Source of the DNA: Lytechinus pictus
Lineage: Eukaryota > Echinodermata > Echinoidea > Temnopleuroida > Toxopneustidae
Direction of reading: 5' to 3'
NCBI RefSeq assembly: GCF_037042905.1
Contig: NC_087257.1
Coordinates: 16,546,001-16,610,000 of the forward strand
Length of the DNA stretch: 64,000 nucleotides
In this document: positions 13,065 through 25,540 of the stretch, in pieces
Numbering within the stretch: the first letter of the stretch is position 1
How the letters are laid out: every line of letters starts with the position of its first letter
Translations under genes and position numbers: made by a program
The notes under the pieces: model-generated
What the model saw: only the letters and a program-made list of their open reading frames with translations
Told to the model about the DNA's origin: nothing
Database searches by the model: none

Positions 13065-13462
13065 AGTAATTGCAGCGAACAATTATTTCATGAGATAGTT
13101 TAATAAAATCAAGGTTAAATGCTACCATATTATCATAAATCTAGTTCTGGTACATTGAAATAAACTTCTCTTTGTGAAATCTGATGATGATCAATAACAC
13201 AAAAAGGCATTTGTGGGACAGTGTATTAATATTATCCGGAAAAAATACCCAAAATTTTATGCCGAAGTCTGCTTATTTTGCCCATTTCTTGACAATTACA
13301 AATTTTCTTCCGGAACCATTTGGCACATATTTGTTAATTAATACAAACACTTGGGTGGTCATTTTATTGGATTCTGTTCAAATGAATTTGAGATCATTTA
13401 CAATGCATTTTTAATCTCTTCCTCCTTTAACCAATTTGATGCCAGGGTGGACTTCCCTTTAA
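13065..13462. repeat. Copy of the dispersed repeat seen at 60690-61560 and 61537-62620
   Basis: TTGCAGCGAACAATTATTTC, GGTACATTGAAATAAACTTC, AAGGCATTTGTGGGACAGTG and TTTTCTTCCGGAACCATTTG match the same ordered blocks near 60890-61440 and 62340-62610. It ends at a GGGTGGACTTCCCTTTAAC-type terminus. Confidence 0.7.
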
Positions 13463-14021
13463 CTATGGAATACTACATATTATTTTGGTTAAGAATTGAA
13501 AAGGGAAATGACATTTTCTTTTTTTTTGCTAACAAATACATTGCATTTTTATACACAAGATCTGTCAAATGTATGCATAAAACGAAGCATGCTTTAAACT
13601 ATAAACAAAAATAAGTGAACGCTGGCTATAATCGATGGGAGACGTGTGATGAGATGTTTGTGTCATTGTGTATTAATCCAAATAATGTTGAAAGGGGGGG
13701 GGTTGAAATTTCAATTGATATTGTTTGTTGGATGCGACTGACTTGGCAAGTGCTGTAGTGAAATTGACCTACGCAAAATATTTGCGTAATTGCTCGTTCT
13801 TTTTTCATATTTTTGTCGCTGGCTTTCCATACTGTATGAAAACTTTATTTGAGTCTGCACAGAATACACATCAAATAAAAATAAATAAGTAGTCGATGAA
13901 AGTCTGTCCCTGTTAAATAAAAAAAAATATTTATTCTTAACCAGAATTACATATCTTGACCTTTTAGACTTCAATGGGAAATTCAAACCAATCGGCACTC
14001 TTATATGAACACTATTCAATG

Positions 14022-14203
14022 ATCCTGGTGGGTGTTTCATAAAGCTGTTCGTAAGGTAAGAGCGACTTTAAGAACGACTGATGATCCTTGTGGTAAATAG
14101 TATACACCAAAACGTTCAGTGGCGATGGTTCAACACATATGAAAGGATCACCAGTCGAAGTAGTCGCTCTTAACTTATGAACAGCTTTATGAAACGGCCC
14201 CCA
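14022..14203. mobile_element. Foldback MITE (182 bp), copy 1
   Basis: GTTTCATAAAGCTGTTCGTAA pairs with the inverse TTATGAACAGCTTTATGAAAC, with CCTGG/CCAGG at the extremes. The internal arms AGAGCGACTT and AAGTAGTCGCTCT also pair. A close relative lies at 17199-17385. Confidence 0.85.
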
Positions 14204-14209
14204 GGAATA

Positions 14210-16780
14210 GGGAATGAATTGGCATTGTGTGGAAAGGGTTTCTTACAAATGCTGCAGGGGCAACAAAAATGCCCAGTAGAGCATGTCTTGGGAGTGTAGA
14301 GTGTATGAGCTGACTTGATTCTTTGTTAACCCCCCCCCCCCCCCCCCGAGAGGGGGGGAGATTACCACTGGCATTGATCATGCTTCAAATAATTCCACTG
14401 CTGAAATTGACATTAGATAAACTGCTTTGCTTTTATGTTAATTTAATACAAAGTAAAAGTTGCAATGTAGCTGCGAGCATTCAGGATCAAAACCCTTGTC
14501 GCAAATTTAAACATGCCCTTGTGGGTTCAGCTATGGAGTTTGGGAAAGTAAGAAATTAATAGAGGGGTGGGGTAAAAGCAAGAAGAGATCTAAATCGGGG
14601 GGGGGGGGAGGGTGCGGACACTGCAGCTTGGAGAAGGAACAAGTTGAGAAGAGTAACAATTTCAGGGCAAAGTGCTATAAATTTAGACAGGGAAAGAGGA
14701 AAAATCAATAGTGCAGGGATGGGTAGAGATGTGGGAGAAAAAATGAAGGGGAATGCACATGGGCCAAAAATATTTCAGAAAGCAGTTATTTATCAGCTAG
14801 ACGGAAACCGCCACTTGTCAAAAATGTCAAGTCAACACAAGTGCGATGGGCTTCTCCACAAAATTTTTGCTTGTCAAATTTATTTTCGTCGAAATGACCT
14901 AAAATTTGGGGTGATAACCCTTTTTTTTTTGGGGGGGGGGGGGGGCTTGTCAAATTTTCCAGCCCCTTGTCCCCCTACCTTTTGGGAGAGATTTCCGCCC
15001 CTGCATGACAGTAATGCCCCTCACATTCACCAGTAATTAACTTCTTTCAAGTTGAAGCAATATGTGACCTTAATCCCAAATGAATTTTTTTACTATATAA
15101 TTACAATTTGACTCTATAATTACTCTTCATGTAATCCTTTTTATCGTTTCCTCAAATGTGTTAAAAATTAATGATAAATTGCAGAACAAGCTCTTTCTTA
15201 AATAGATTACTACCCAATTTTAGTATTATTTCTTGATTTAGACTTTCTTTGATGCAGACTGCTATGCAATGAATCTCAAAGCACTTCAGGCGAAACAGTT
15301 TTGCTAATCTCTTAGAACAGATCATGATCTGTTTGATTTGATATGCATTGCTGTGAGTGGTTCAAGTCCACTGGTGTTTCCCTTCTGGCATGCAGTTTTA
15401 CATCAAGTTCATCCCATAAAACTGTCCAATAATAACCCAAGCTTCATAAACACTGGCAAATCATTATATACAGTGTACAAGGATTTTGCACCTGCACATT
15501 TTCAAATAGAAAATTGGGTGTTTATCAGGAAGAAATTTGCATTGTAATATGGTCACTTGTCTCAATGCAAAATATGGCATATTGAAATTTATGACTATTC
15601 AGAAATGAAACTTGAAAAAATAAATTTTTGCAAAACTTTCAAATAAACACAGTACAATAATGAGTGAATTTCATATTTTAATTGAATTGAATGAAAATTG
15701 TTGTGATTTGCCGTCCTAAATTGAGTCAAGTGGATGTACATAGACTATCTTCCTAAATCACGTTTTTAAATCTTTTAAGATCGTGTATGATAACCTAGCA
15801 CTTGTCAAATTGGATGGAAACACTTTGGTACATCTATTTGAATAGAATTCTGTACCATCTCCTGACCCCCCCCCCAAAAAAAAAAAAAAAAAAAAATGAC
15901 ACAGGTTTCCAAGATTATGAAGCATGATCCAAGAGATTTAGCATCCCTGAAAATAAACCATTCTCCCATTGCTTCAATCTTGAATGTAAAGTATAAATTA
16001 TATGGGACTGAAAATAATTTACCTTTTTGTGATAATTGCACATTTGCACAATACAGTTCTTATATTCAAAGCGAAAACAGTGACAACTATTTAAACACTT
16101 GCCTTTCAGCAGGGTTTAATTGACAATTGGTGTTGTCCCAACAAGTCAACCTACACGTGACAGCCCTTGCCCTATTTATCAACTTTGACAAAGGTCCCCA
16201 CTGCCGACAAAGGATCACAATCCGCCGTGTCTTCTCGACTTTACAGGACACTTTGCAATTTCATGTTACCACTGCGGGGGTTTCTTCTTTCAACATATGG
16301 ATATCTTCTCACAGATTATGCATCATACCCTAACCTGGTACATACCATCAATGACTTACAAAACATGATACTTCATAAGTATACGATGTCGCAGAGCGTC
16401 TGGTCGGGCTATCAATGCCGTCTTGTTGATGACATAGTGGATCATAAACTCTCAGTATAATCTGCCAGATGGCCATTGACCATTATCCATTTTCCACTGG
16501 TCTGGTCGTCAATGGTCACTAAGGATCATGGTAGCGGTCCATACGAAGATTATGCAACATCACTGATCGGCTATGGTTTTGGCAGCCCTTCTCAATCGGT
16601 CATTGACGGCCACTAACCTCATGCACCATACTCACTGAGGATCAGGTTAATAACGGTCAACACAAAAATTACAGCAAAATCATTGACTTGCTTCAAATGG
16701 TGACGGTGGTAGCCGGACAGTCAATGGTGACCCCTGACCTCGCGTATCACTGAAATTGTACAGTCTACAGTGCCCTAATA
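14210..16780. other. Intergenic DNA 3' of MPLKIP
   Basis: No gene recognised. It holds G/C runs (14330-14355, 14599-14609, 14923-14945, 15867-15896) and a degenerate set of GGTCATTGAC/GTCAATGGTCA words at 16470-16740. The polyadenylation signal of MPLKIP was not fixed. Confidence 0.4.
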
Positions 16781-16786
16781 GTCCAG

Positions 16787-19700
16787 CTATGATGATGATA
16801 CAGATGCTTTCTTGGCCACAAGATTCTTCCACGGATCCTCTAACATGGATTGCTTGAAGTAACGCTCTATGACTGATGAGTTTCCACCATGCTGACCTCT
16901 CTGGTACGGACTTCCTCCCTATAAATTGAGGAACAAGCAAGAGATGCATTGATGAATACACAGAATTCTTTAAACATGGGTAAAATTAGACACTGGATAT
17001 GTGTAATATTTCTTCACTTCTTACAAGAGTACATGATATATGTAGGCCTGCTCTTGGATGGATAATAATAATGTAGATGCCAACCAATTCGGACAAGAAA
17101 ATGATGAAACAACACATACTAAAAGTAAACATCGTATTCTGAACAGTAAACCTCCAATGCGAGTAAACTTCCTTTGTTAATTTCTCAGTATTGAAACACC
17201 AGGTGGGTGTTTCATAAAGCTGTTCGTAAGTTTAAAGTGACTTTATGAACGACTAGTGATCCTTTCTTACGCAATAAATAATCACCAACAAATAATGGTG
17301 AACATCATTTACCACAAGAAAGGATCACCAGTCGTTCTTAAAGTCGCTCTTAACTTACGAACAGCTTTATGAAACGGGCCCCAGGTTGTTTACTATAGCT
17401 ATTATTAGACAAATAGGGAGCAATTTTTTTTTGTAATTCTGTTTTTTATTAGTTACTTGCAATGAATCATGGCATCAGGGGACTTCCTTTAATTTAACAT
17501 TGACATTTAAAATTATCGCAATTTTCAAGTGAGGCTCTGATGATGTTGAAGCCATTCCCAATGCATTTTTATACAGTTATGAAAGATAAACGAATTCAAA
17601 AACTTACCGAGAATCTTTTCCTGTTGTGAAACTGCTGATTACCAGACGGCGTAAACTGGACACCACCCCCTCGTCCGCCGCCGCCTCCTCCTCGCCCCCT
17701 TCCCCACCCCCTGGAGTCTCTCCTCTGGTAGCCCCCTCTCCCTCCTCCCCTGTTGGGCGATTCGTGGGGAGAAGATCCCGCGTTCGGCTGATAGGGCGAC
17801 TGCTGGAATGATGGTGTAGAGAATGGGGAGTTGTTGTGCGAGGGGTACCGCTGACCTGGAATTATGCCTCCACCAATCATGGGAGCCTCACCTTGTTGAG
17901 GACTGAAGTAGCCATGCCTATCGAACAGAGGTTGATAGAGAGGGGGGGAGACATAGGAAGAAAGAGAGAGATATGAAGGCAATGTCAACTTTGATAAGAA
18001 ATTGTCAAGCATAACTCAGCAATTGTTGGGGCAGCCGACTGTCAGCCAGAAAATTGAAATCATGCAGTGTTTTATTTGTCTGCCCATCGACGTTGCACAA
18101 CTGCTTTATTAAATTACAAAATCCAAGATTATCGCGGTATAACCATTGGCAAAAAAATTCCTCCTGTTTTTAACAAAACTGAAGCATTTCATGAAAAAAA
18201 AAAATCAAAATTTTGGTCATTGTATTGACGGAAAATGCAGAATTATCAATGTACATGTAATACTATATTCTAGCACTTGATATCTATTCTGTGCATGGAA
18301 TCTTGGCTTGCAGAGTAACCTTGCAACTCCTGGCTACAGCAACACTCAACCACAGCGCATTTGTATACCCCCCCATCATCTACTGTACGTTTAATTTCCC
18401 CACTCACTAAATCATAATTTAAAGTTCAGTGCTGGTGTCGGTTTTTGTGATTTGAAGCCAAAGACAGGCAGCGAACAGGATGAAACTTTAGCGTAAAATT
18501 AAATATTTAATGTAAGATGAATTAATTGACAATAATATTTACTCTCACATTCTTGAAGTGATGTTAACATTGGCATTCTGTACGATAAAATTTGACTGTA
18601 CATGTAATTTCTCCCCGATTTCACTTTCTTCAAGTAATCAAGAAGTTTTTCTAAGATCTAGCATAAATTGAGATGACCAGCAGCGCATGCCCCAGAGGCG
18701 TGACGTCAAGGTATCGATAACGCGATTGGCATCATTCTTCTAAACCCAGCTCAGTGTTGGGGCTCGGTTCAGGAGCTTTTTCACGCTCTCAACACCAACA
18801 CTAACACCAAATTTAGCATCTAGACCTTATCGCAAATAGATTCACGCAAAGGATCATGGGATCGAAAATGGAGCAATAGCGCCGCTATTGTCCGGATGCG
18901 ACCATGCAAACGCAAGCAGCCGACAATAAAGTGTACAATTTCCATAGTGTATCAAAATATGATTCTTCAAGTAAACGACTCGTCATATTTGTTTCAGAAA
19001 CTAACATCACTTTTCTTCTTAATTATGGGTGGCGGAGATAGATGTGCTGTCTAAAGCTGCAAGAATTACCACAGATTTTATGAAGACAAGTGCAATTTTG
19101 TTTCATTTTCGCGCACTGTCTGTGCGTATTCTGAGCTGTGCAGCTGTGACTGCAAAGTGCGCTTGTATGCACGGACCTCTGGCACGGACTGCGGGCACTC
19201 TCGGCCCAGGGACAGTGTACGTCCGCGAGGCAGTGGATGAAACTGGTCCCAGCATTCCAAGGAATTAATAAAATGATTAATAAAATAAACTCTGCAGTAG
19301 ATTTGATTACTTTATTCTAGTTATATATTTTAGTAATATATCAATCAATTGTCAAAAATACATGTTTCATAAATAATTATCTCAATCATGATTTTATTCA
19401 GATATTAACCGAGCTGTGTTTTCTTTTTCTCTCCACAGATACATAATATTATTGCATGTAATTCAGGATCATGGCCAGACGTTCTGAAGTTTTATTAGTG
19501 GCCTGGTGCCCCGGGCCTGGTCCCAACATTTTATAATACTGCAAAGACAAAATAATGAATTAAATAGAACAAAAAATGTGAGAATAGATGAAAGTATGAG
19601 AGAAAAAAAAGTATAAAAAAAGAAATGAAATGAGGAAGGTGATCTGTGAGAGAAGTAATCTGCGATGAAATTAATTGAAGATGCAAATTTTTAAATAAAA

Positions 19701-22700
19701 TTTGTTTTATTGAAACAAATATTGAATATCATTTATATGAATTAAATATCCATCAGCTGGGCGATTCCACACTAGAACTTCAAAAATATCATAAATTTCA
19801 ACATGCTTTCAATAAGTCATAAGTAGTGTAATATTTTACTATGATACCTACATTTTATGAAGATTATGAGTTTTAACCAAAAGTGAAATCAGATAGTTTT
19901 TTGGGGGAAGAATAATGGAATTTTAAATTTTCAATAATTTTGCTAATTAAATAGTCAAGTACAAACACTGCCTGAAACAATTATTGGCAAAGCACGAGAA
20001 GATTGAAAATATTGCAGGTCAATGGAATAATGTATCATTGATGGTTCCAAATGATATCTACAACATTTTCATGATCCATAATAGGGGCAGCCCTGATTTT
20101 TCCGAACCTATTTTTGGCAATGTCCCGTACGACACATAAAGATGCAAAGGTTTATCCTACAATTTTATTTTTGATGATGCAATTTCACAATATCAGTTTC
20201 TCTTTCTTTGACCCATGGGTGATCGATTTATCCCATAAGGATCTAATCACAGCCCTTCATTTTTCAATAATTGTCCTATTAAAAGTTGTCCCGTACGACA
20301 CACAATATATAATGCATTTAATTGCAGGATTTTGATTCAGAAACTGTAAATAGTAGGCCTATTTTAATTCAAGTAATTGATTTGACATAAAGTGAACTGA
20401 AAAAATACTTTTTTATCTCCATAGAACATGAAATAGGTGATTCTAACCATTTTAATTGATGTCATGTAGGTGTATTCTTTTGAGAATCCCTTCAGCTAAA
20501 CTGGTGATTTTCACTGGTCAGAGCGGGTTAATTTCTTTGTCACTGAGCATGAAAAGAAAACCTTTATAATTGATTCACCCTAGCCTGGAAGATGACTTCC
20601 TCTTGCATGGAATTATTATAAGATGTAAAAAAAATTACATATCAATCAACTATTTGGACTTCCCTTGATGATCACTAATTTTTTTATATACAGTATTGAA
20701 ACTCCTTACTTTTTTCAAGTTGTAAAAAAAAAATCTGGAAAATAAAACAAACCATATGGTTTCATGAAATGCAGAAAGGTTTGAAAAAGTAGAGCCGCAT
20801 TTCTTTAGAAAAAAATATTTTGTGGAATTATAAGTGACAGTTGTGACATATATCATGTATATATACATTTTATATGAAAAATTATAACATTTTAGCCCCA
20901 TAATTTACACATAGTTTCATTCATTCATTGTTTATTGGAAAACATCAATTAATTCACTAAAATATAACTTCACACAAAACCTCAAGTTCTTCAGCTTGGA
21001 AAAAAATGCTGCGAACCCTTGTACATTTCCCATCATGAAAAAAAATGATAACATATTGCTCCCGATTGTATATTTTGAGGTTACTTAATTATATTGTCCT
21101 GAATGACTACTTATTAAAAGACTTTTCATTAAAAAGGTAGAATTTAGGGGCAATGCTCCCCTTTTGATTGATAAAAGTTCATTGTTTTATTCAGACTGCC
21201 CAGTAGAACACGCAAGTGCCTGTACAACACACAAGTGTCCCGTACGACACACAAGTGTCCCGTACGACACAGAAGTGTCCTGTACGACACACAAGTGTCC
21301 CGTACGACACATTATTTTGTTTATGATATATTGACAGAAATATTCAGCCAATTGCGGTTTCTAACATAATGAATGTCTTTAGTTTGATAGGATTATCATT
21401 GTCATCAGCCAAATAGAGTGATTGAAGAAGTCAAAGAGACATAAAGTAAGAAAGTTTGGCTTCAATTTAGAGGTGTCCCGTACGACACATTTTGAGTGTC
21501 CCGTACGCCACAATGTTCTCGAAAATTGTAATTTGCTTTATTTATTCATGAATGATAATTTTGCTTTCTTTCATAGATGTGTTTGTTCTTGGGTGATTGA
21601 ATATCAATTTGAGTTCAGTTTCTATGAAAATTATCTGTCCAACTCACAGACTTTAGAGTACAAACTTGAGGTTTCGAAAAAAGCCACTTTTTCTGCATCC
21701 GTACGACACATTACTATTTTAAATCTGTATTATACAGGATGTGAATTCAAGTCATGTTAAGTATTGGTTTTTCTAACACTCTGGTAGTACTTGATGATCA
21801 CCTTTAGTTACTGGAATATTTTTTGTTTTTCTTGTCAAAAAACTGTCAAATGTTCTCTAGATGTCCCGTACGACACGTATGGAATCACCCAGCTGCTTAA
21901 TTTTCAGACAAAATAAAATTACAGAGAGGTTAGAGGGAGACCATGATGAAGAATACTAGACTTTTAAAAAAGCCTGGATTTTGAGTGACACTACACAAAA
22001 CATATGGCGTTGTATGGCTTCGCGAAAGCCGATTCCGCGTTTGCTCCCTCATTCCTGTGATCCTTTGCGGTGACGTACGCCCTCACGCGACGAACGCTAT
22101 TTGCGATAAGATCTATTGTTGACAAATTGAGGCAGCTCGCAGCACATGCCACATGTCATGATACCTATACCTATTCTACTCTGAGGAAGTGCTTTGTGCT
22201 CTTATAACTATTTATTCAACAATGCAGCAACCAGGGGCCTGTTTCTCAACACATGGACAAGTTAGTCATATCTTTATCCACCAACCACGAAGTTAGTTCC
22301 AATCTTACTAAACCCGTTTCACGAAGGACTTCCTAACTAGAATCCCTTGATATCGATACTATCGGTAGAAAGAGCAGACGAGACGTAGCCTTAGTCACAA
22401 AATAGCATAATTTTTAAAAAGCAAAAATATGATAAAACTACAATTATTGTGATTAATTTGGAAATAAATCTAATCAAAATAATAACAGAGGCAAAATATT
22501 TACCATGCATACTTAAACCATGAAGACTGGAGCATTCACGTGCTGAGAAAATTAAATTATGAATAATTCATTTCATGACTAAAAAATCACATGTGGACAT
22601 TGAGATGGGTATCCCCGGGATGGTAAATTTTGATAGTTTACAAAAGTAAACCACAATTGTTTTCTTTGTAAAATAAATGATAATTATACGTTTATTTATG

Positions 22701-24457
22701 GTTCCAAACATCATCAATATACAGACTAAGTTTAACATAAATTTTTAAAATTTGTACATACCGAAACACTCGATTTGACAAATTCTCTGCATAAATAAAT
22801 TAGAGATAAAATCATCAAAAATGTTGATGAGTGTCTGAAAACAACGAATACGTGTCCAGTTATGGATGACCTGACGTGGTAGAATCTTTATCGATTCAAT
22901 TATTTTACTATTTCAAAATGAATGGTTTTGTTGCGTTTTACCAACAGTTTTTATAGTTTCTGTGCATTACAATTATTATTGAATGATCTATCATACTTGT
23001 TTTGCAATGTAATTTCAACTTCTATGAATGAAAATTTTCAAATTTCGAGGCACTTTTGCATGTCATAGTCTACCCACGTGATGCCACTACGTCATTAAGA
23101 AAGAAGTTATGACTGGTTCGGAGGTGTCATAAATATTTAGTGAGGTTGTTGTACCCGATCTTGGTAAAGATCTGAAACGGTTAGCGGACAAGTAGCTCAC
23201 TATCTTCGATTTAGTCAAGAAGTTGGACTTATGACGGTGTTGAGAAACGGGCCCCAGCTGTAGATCTCCGGGATCAGTGGAGGAAGAAGATCAGTCGCAA
23301 GATTCGAATCTCAGCGTGAATTATTTTTTCAAAGTTTTTTGAAAAAATATGGCATGCCAAAAATACAAGTCCAAGAAGGCAAGATTTGTAGTGTGAATGA
23401 AAGCCTCCAATACACTACACAGACTGACAGTGACAGAGCTAGACTCTAGAGTTTAGTTAGCCCAAGTTAGCCTAGCCAGGCGGCTTCTAGAGAGTAAAAA
23501 TCATTTACTAACGTAAGGTCACTCTCATACGAAGCCAGGGCTTCCGTCATATACTTTTGCGTGTACCACCAAAAAACCTGAAACTTTCGCCCGAGAGATT
23601 TCTACTTTCTTTCTAAAAGATCTAGCCCTAAATCATGTACATGGGATACAACTTCATTTCCGACATTTCTACGCTCTCGTTGTTATTTTTTAACAAGAAT
23701 TCATCAAAAAAATGAGTGATATATTGTGTAAAGACGGAAGAGACTTGCCCGATGTTTACGCCGCCATCTTGTTTTCTATTGTTCTTCCCCAACGTTACGC
23801 GTTACCCGACGCACGCGTCTGTAACGTTGGCGAAGAACAAGTCAATAGGAAACAAGATGGCGGCGTAAACATCGGGCAAGTCTCTTCCGTCTTTACACAA
23901 TATTTCTCTCATTTTTTTGATGAATTCTTGTTCAAAAATAACAACGAGAGCGTAGAAATGTCGGAAATTAAGTTTTATCCCATGTAGGCCTACAATACAT
24001 CATAGGCCTAGGCCTACATGATTTAGGGCTAGGCCTAGATCTTTTATTTTAGAAAGAAAGTAGAAATCTCGGGGGCGAAAGTTTCAGGTTTTTTGGTGGT
24101 ACACGCAAAAGTATATGACGGAAGCCCTGGCTTCGTATGAGAGTGACCTTACGTTAGTAAATGATTTTTACTCTCTAGAAGCCGCCTGGCTAAGTTAGCC
24201 GTCAAAAAATACGCGAAGGGCTACATGCACTGACCCTGGGCCCTGGCAGATTTGTCCGCCGGAGATCGTGGCAGACAACGCGCCAAGCGTCCGACACCTT
24301 TCTCGCTCAAAAACCCCGATTACATTCTCACTAACCTGTGTCCTCCAGGAGGGCCCATCGAACCTCTATTTTGACCTTGGTAAGGAGAGAATCCTGAATT
24401 CCTTGATGGTGTACCCCCAGAATATGGATTCCTATGGTAGTTGGGTGTTCTTGACAT
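16787..24457 (-). CDS. MPLKIP: MPLKIP (TTDN1, M-phase-specific PLK1-interacting protein) orthologue, three coding exons
   Basis: Coding exons read on the minus strand are 24457-24336, 17917-17608 and 16918-16787. Splice sites (CACAG|GTTAG, TAG|GCATGG, TCTCG|GTAAGT, TATAG|GGAGG) keep phase and give 187 aa; the human protein is about 179 aa. Exon 1 encodes a Ser/Gly/Pro/Asn-rich start (MSRTPNYHRN). Exon 2 is low-complexity with an RGG-rich block. Exon 3 holds the diagnostic C-terminal motif ERYFKQSMLEDPWKNL, matching the conserved ENYFKxSMLEDPW block of MPLKIP. In vertebrates MPLKIP is a nuclear protein that binds PLK1 and is mutated in non-photosensitive trichothiodystrophy; that role is family knowledge, not visible here. 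Exon 2 could instead start at an in-phase CAG 12 bases downstream. Intron 1 is 6.4 kb and filled with inverted-repeat elements. The gene ends SVSSS then TAG. Confidence 0.87.
17199..17385. mobile_element. Foldback MITE, copy 2, in the last intron of MPLKIP
   Basis: Same family as 14022-14203: GTTTCATAAAGCTGTTCGTAA at the left and TTACGAACAGCTTTATGAAAC at the right, with GATCCTTTCTT/AAGAAAGGATC pairing inside. Confidence 0.87.
19754..21895. mobile_element. TIR element filled with TGTCCCGTACGACAC motifs (2.1 kb), MPLKIP intron 1
   Basis: CAGCTGGGCGATTCCACAC (19754-19772) and GTATGGAATCACCCAGCTG (21877-21895) are inverted ends. TGTCCCGTACGACAC lies at 20121-20135, 20287-20301, 21474-21488 and 21862-21876; a variant (GCCAC) is at 21497-21511 and a partial at 21697-21709. 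Five 20-bp tandem units ACAAGTGTCCCGTACGACAC occupy 21211-21310 (the first and fourth diverged). All copies share one orientation. A second, more diverged inverted repeat pair (CTTATCGCAAATAG near 18827; CTATTTGCGATAAG near 22097) encloses the element. The internal frames show no transposase. Confidence 0.78.
22234..23255. mobile_element. TIR element about 1 kb in MPLKIP intron 1
   Basis: GGGGCCTGTTTCTCAACAC is mirrored by GTGTTGAGAAACGGGCCCC. Next to the ends, GGACAAGTTAGTCATA and AGAAGTTGGACTTATGAC are diverged inverse partners. No coding capacity is visible in about 1 kb of AT-rich interior. Confidence 0.75.
23474..24191. repeat. 718-bp near-perfect inverted repeat just inside MPLKIP intron 1
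   Basis: AGCCAGGCGGCTTCTAGAGAG at the left pairs with CTCTCTAGAAGCCGCCTGGCT at the right, and pairing continues with few changes to a small loop near 23820 (AACGTTACGCGTTACCCG...CTGTAACGTT). The right arm has a TAGGCCTA-rich insertion near 23985-24040. The right arm ends about 145 bases from the exon 1 donor. Confidence 0.92.
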
Positions 24458-24620
24458 GTTGAAGTGATTATTCGCTTTTTACTGTTTCTTCTACAAAATA
24501 CAAGCAGGACACGGCTTTCCGGATGAACGAACTGCGCATGTGCAGTATTGAAGTTGCCGATTATTATTATGCGCTAATGCCGATCGCATTTTGTTTGGTG
24601 GCTTAGTTCGGGACGTGAAA
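24458..24620 (-). promoter_or_regulatory. Probable promoter/5' UTR of MPLKIP
   Basis: Directly upstream of the MPLKIP start the DNA is less AT-rich and contains TGCGCATGTGCAG at about 24532-24544, close to the palindromic NRF1 site GCGCATGCGC that is common in housekeeping promoters. No TATA box is obvious. The transcription start cannot be placed from sequence alone. Confidence 0.4.
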
Positions 24621-24699
24621 CGGAAATTAATCAAAAGTAAATCTATATCAATACACAGTAAAAACAAAATGGAATGGATGATGAATAGGCCCATACAAA

Positions 24700-25150
24700 A
24701 GTCCGATGGGATAAAAACAAAGAAATGTCATAAAAATTGTAAAAAATAAATCTCCAAGACTGCCCCGAATCGATCTTGTATACGTGAGAAACACCGTCAC
24801 TATTTCGAATGAAATATTTTAAACCTGTAATTATAATAGTGTTATAATGTTTAGAGAGGTTAATGTGAATCTATCGAATGCATTTCCCATATAAGGCAAA
24901 GGCGAGTGATGTTAGGCAAGGGGGTGACAGCAAATATGCCTACATAATATACGAGACCGATCTAGCCGTTTTCGTTTTTCACATGCATTTTGGCCCATAT
25001 ATATACCGCGGGTCTATTAATACTGATCGATTTTCATGTCCGCTATAGGCCACAAAGTAACCTTGTCCCACATTTTATTGGCCTATGTATTCGACAGTAC
25101 CATAAAAACACAACAACGGCCAGTCAAAAAAAAACACTCCTCATTATTAG
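24700..25150. other. Upstream flank of MPLKIP, no feature recognised
   Basis: AT-rich DNA with no convincing exon or divergent gene. Confidence 0.35.
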
Positions 25151-25154
25151 GCTA

Positions 25155-25364
25155 TACACAGTAAAAACGCTGTTTAAGATTTTATACAACGCTGTTTACC
25201 TTATTTGTTTAACCGTTTAAACAATCATGTTTACATTATTGAAAATTAGATATTGAAAATTAAACTTTGTTGCTTAAGATTTAAACACTTGTTTAAAACT
25301 ATTTAAACAAATTACTGTAAGGTTCATATAGTAAACAGCGTTGTATAATTTTTTTTACTGTGTG
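25155..25364. mobile_element. MITE with CACAGTAAAAA ends and repeated GTTTAAA words
   Basis: CACAGTAAAAACGCTGTTTA at the left is mirrored by TAAACAGCG...TTTTTACTGTG at the right. The interior repeats GTTTAAAC-like words (GTTTAACCGTTTAAAC, CTTGTTTAAAAC, TATTTAAAC). Confidence 0.7.
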
Positions 25365-25419
25365 TGTGTGTGTATTTGAGTTTTGTCAGACGTGTATCAA
25401 TCAGATATGATTATTTACG

Positions 25420-25540
25420 TCTGGGACCGACCTTTAACGTCACCATACGAAAGACGTGACCAGGGCTCGAACCTCGAACCTCTGCATCAATTTGTAACTT
25501 CCCCACACCTTGGATTACAGGCGCACGCCACAACGCCCAA
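25420..25540 (-). mobile_element. SINE with RNA polymerase III boxes; head resembles 7SL RNA
   Basis: On the minus strand the head is GGGCGTTGTGGCGTGCGCCT then GTAATCC, followed about 45 bases on by AGAGGTTCGAGGTTCGAGCC. The first part looks like the 5' end of 7SL/Alu RNA (GGTGGCGCGTGCCTGTA...), the second contains a B-box-like GGTTCGAGCC. A tRNA origin cannot be excluded. Confidence 0.5.

Noticed and set aside
17626-17811. Plus-strand frame opposite MPLKIP exon 2
   Set aside because: It is the complement of the Gly/Arg-rich coding exon.
19029-19268. 79-codon plus-strand frame
   Set aside because: No motif or splice context; it is open on both strands, as expected of a short GC-richer block.
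21211-21310. 20-bp repeats as a possible replication origin or CRISPR
   Set aside because: Units are directly adjacent without spacers and lie within a TIR element. There is no plasmid or prokaryotic context.
21422-21760. 112-codon frame inside the boxed TIR element as a possible transposase
   Set aside because: No catalytic or DNA-binding motif is visible, and the repeated DNA boxes are part of the translation. Probably chance.
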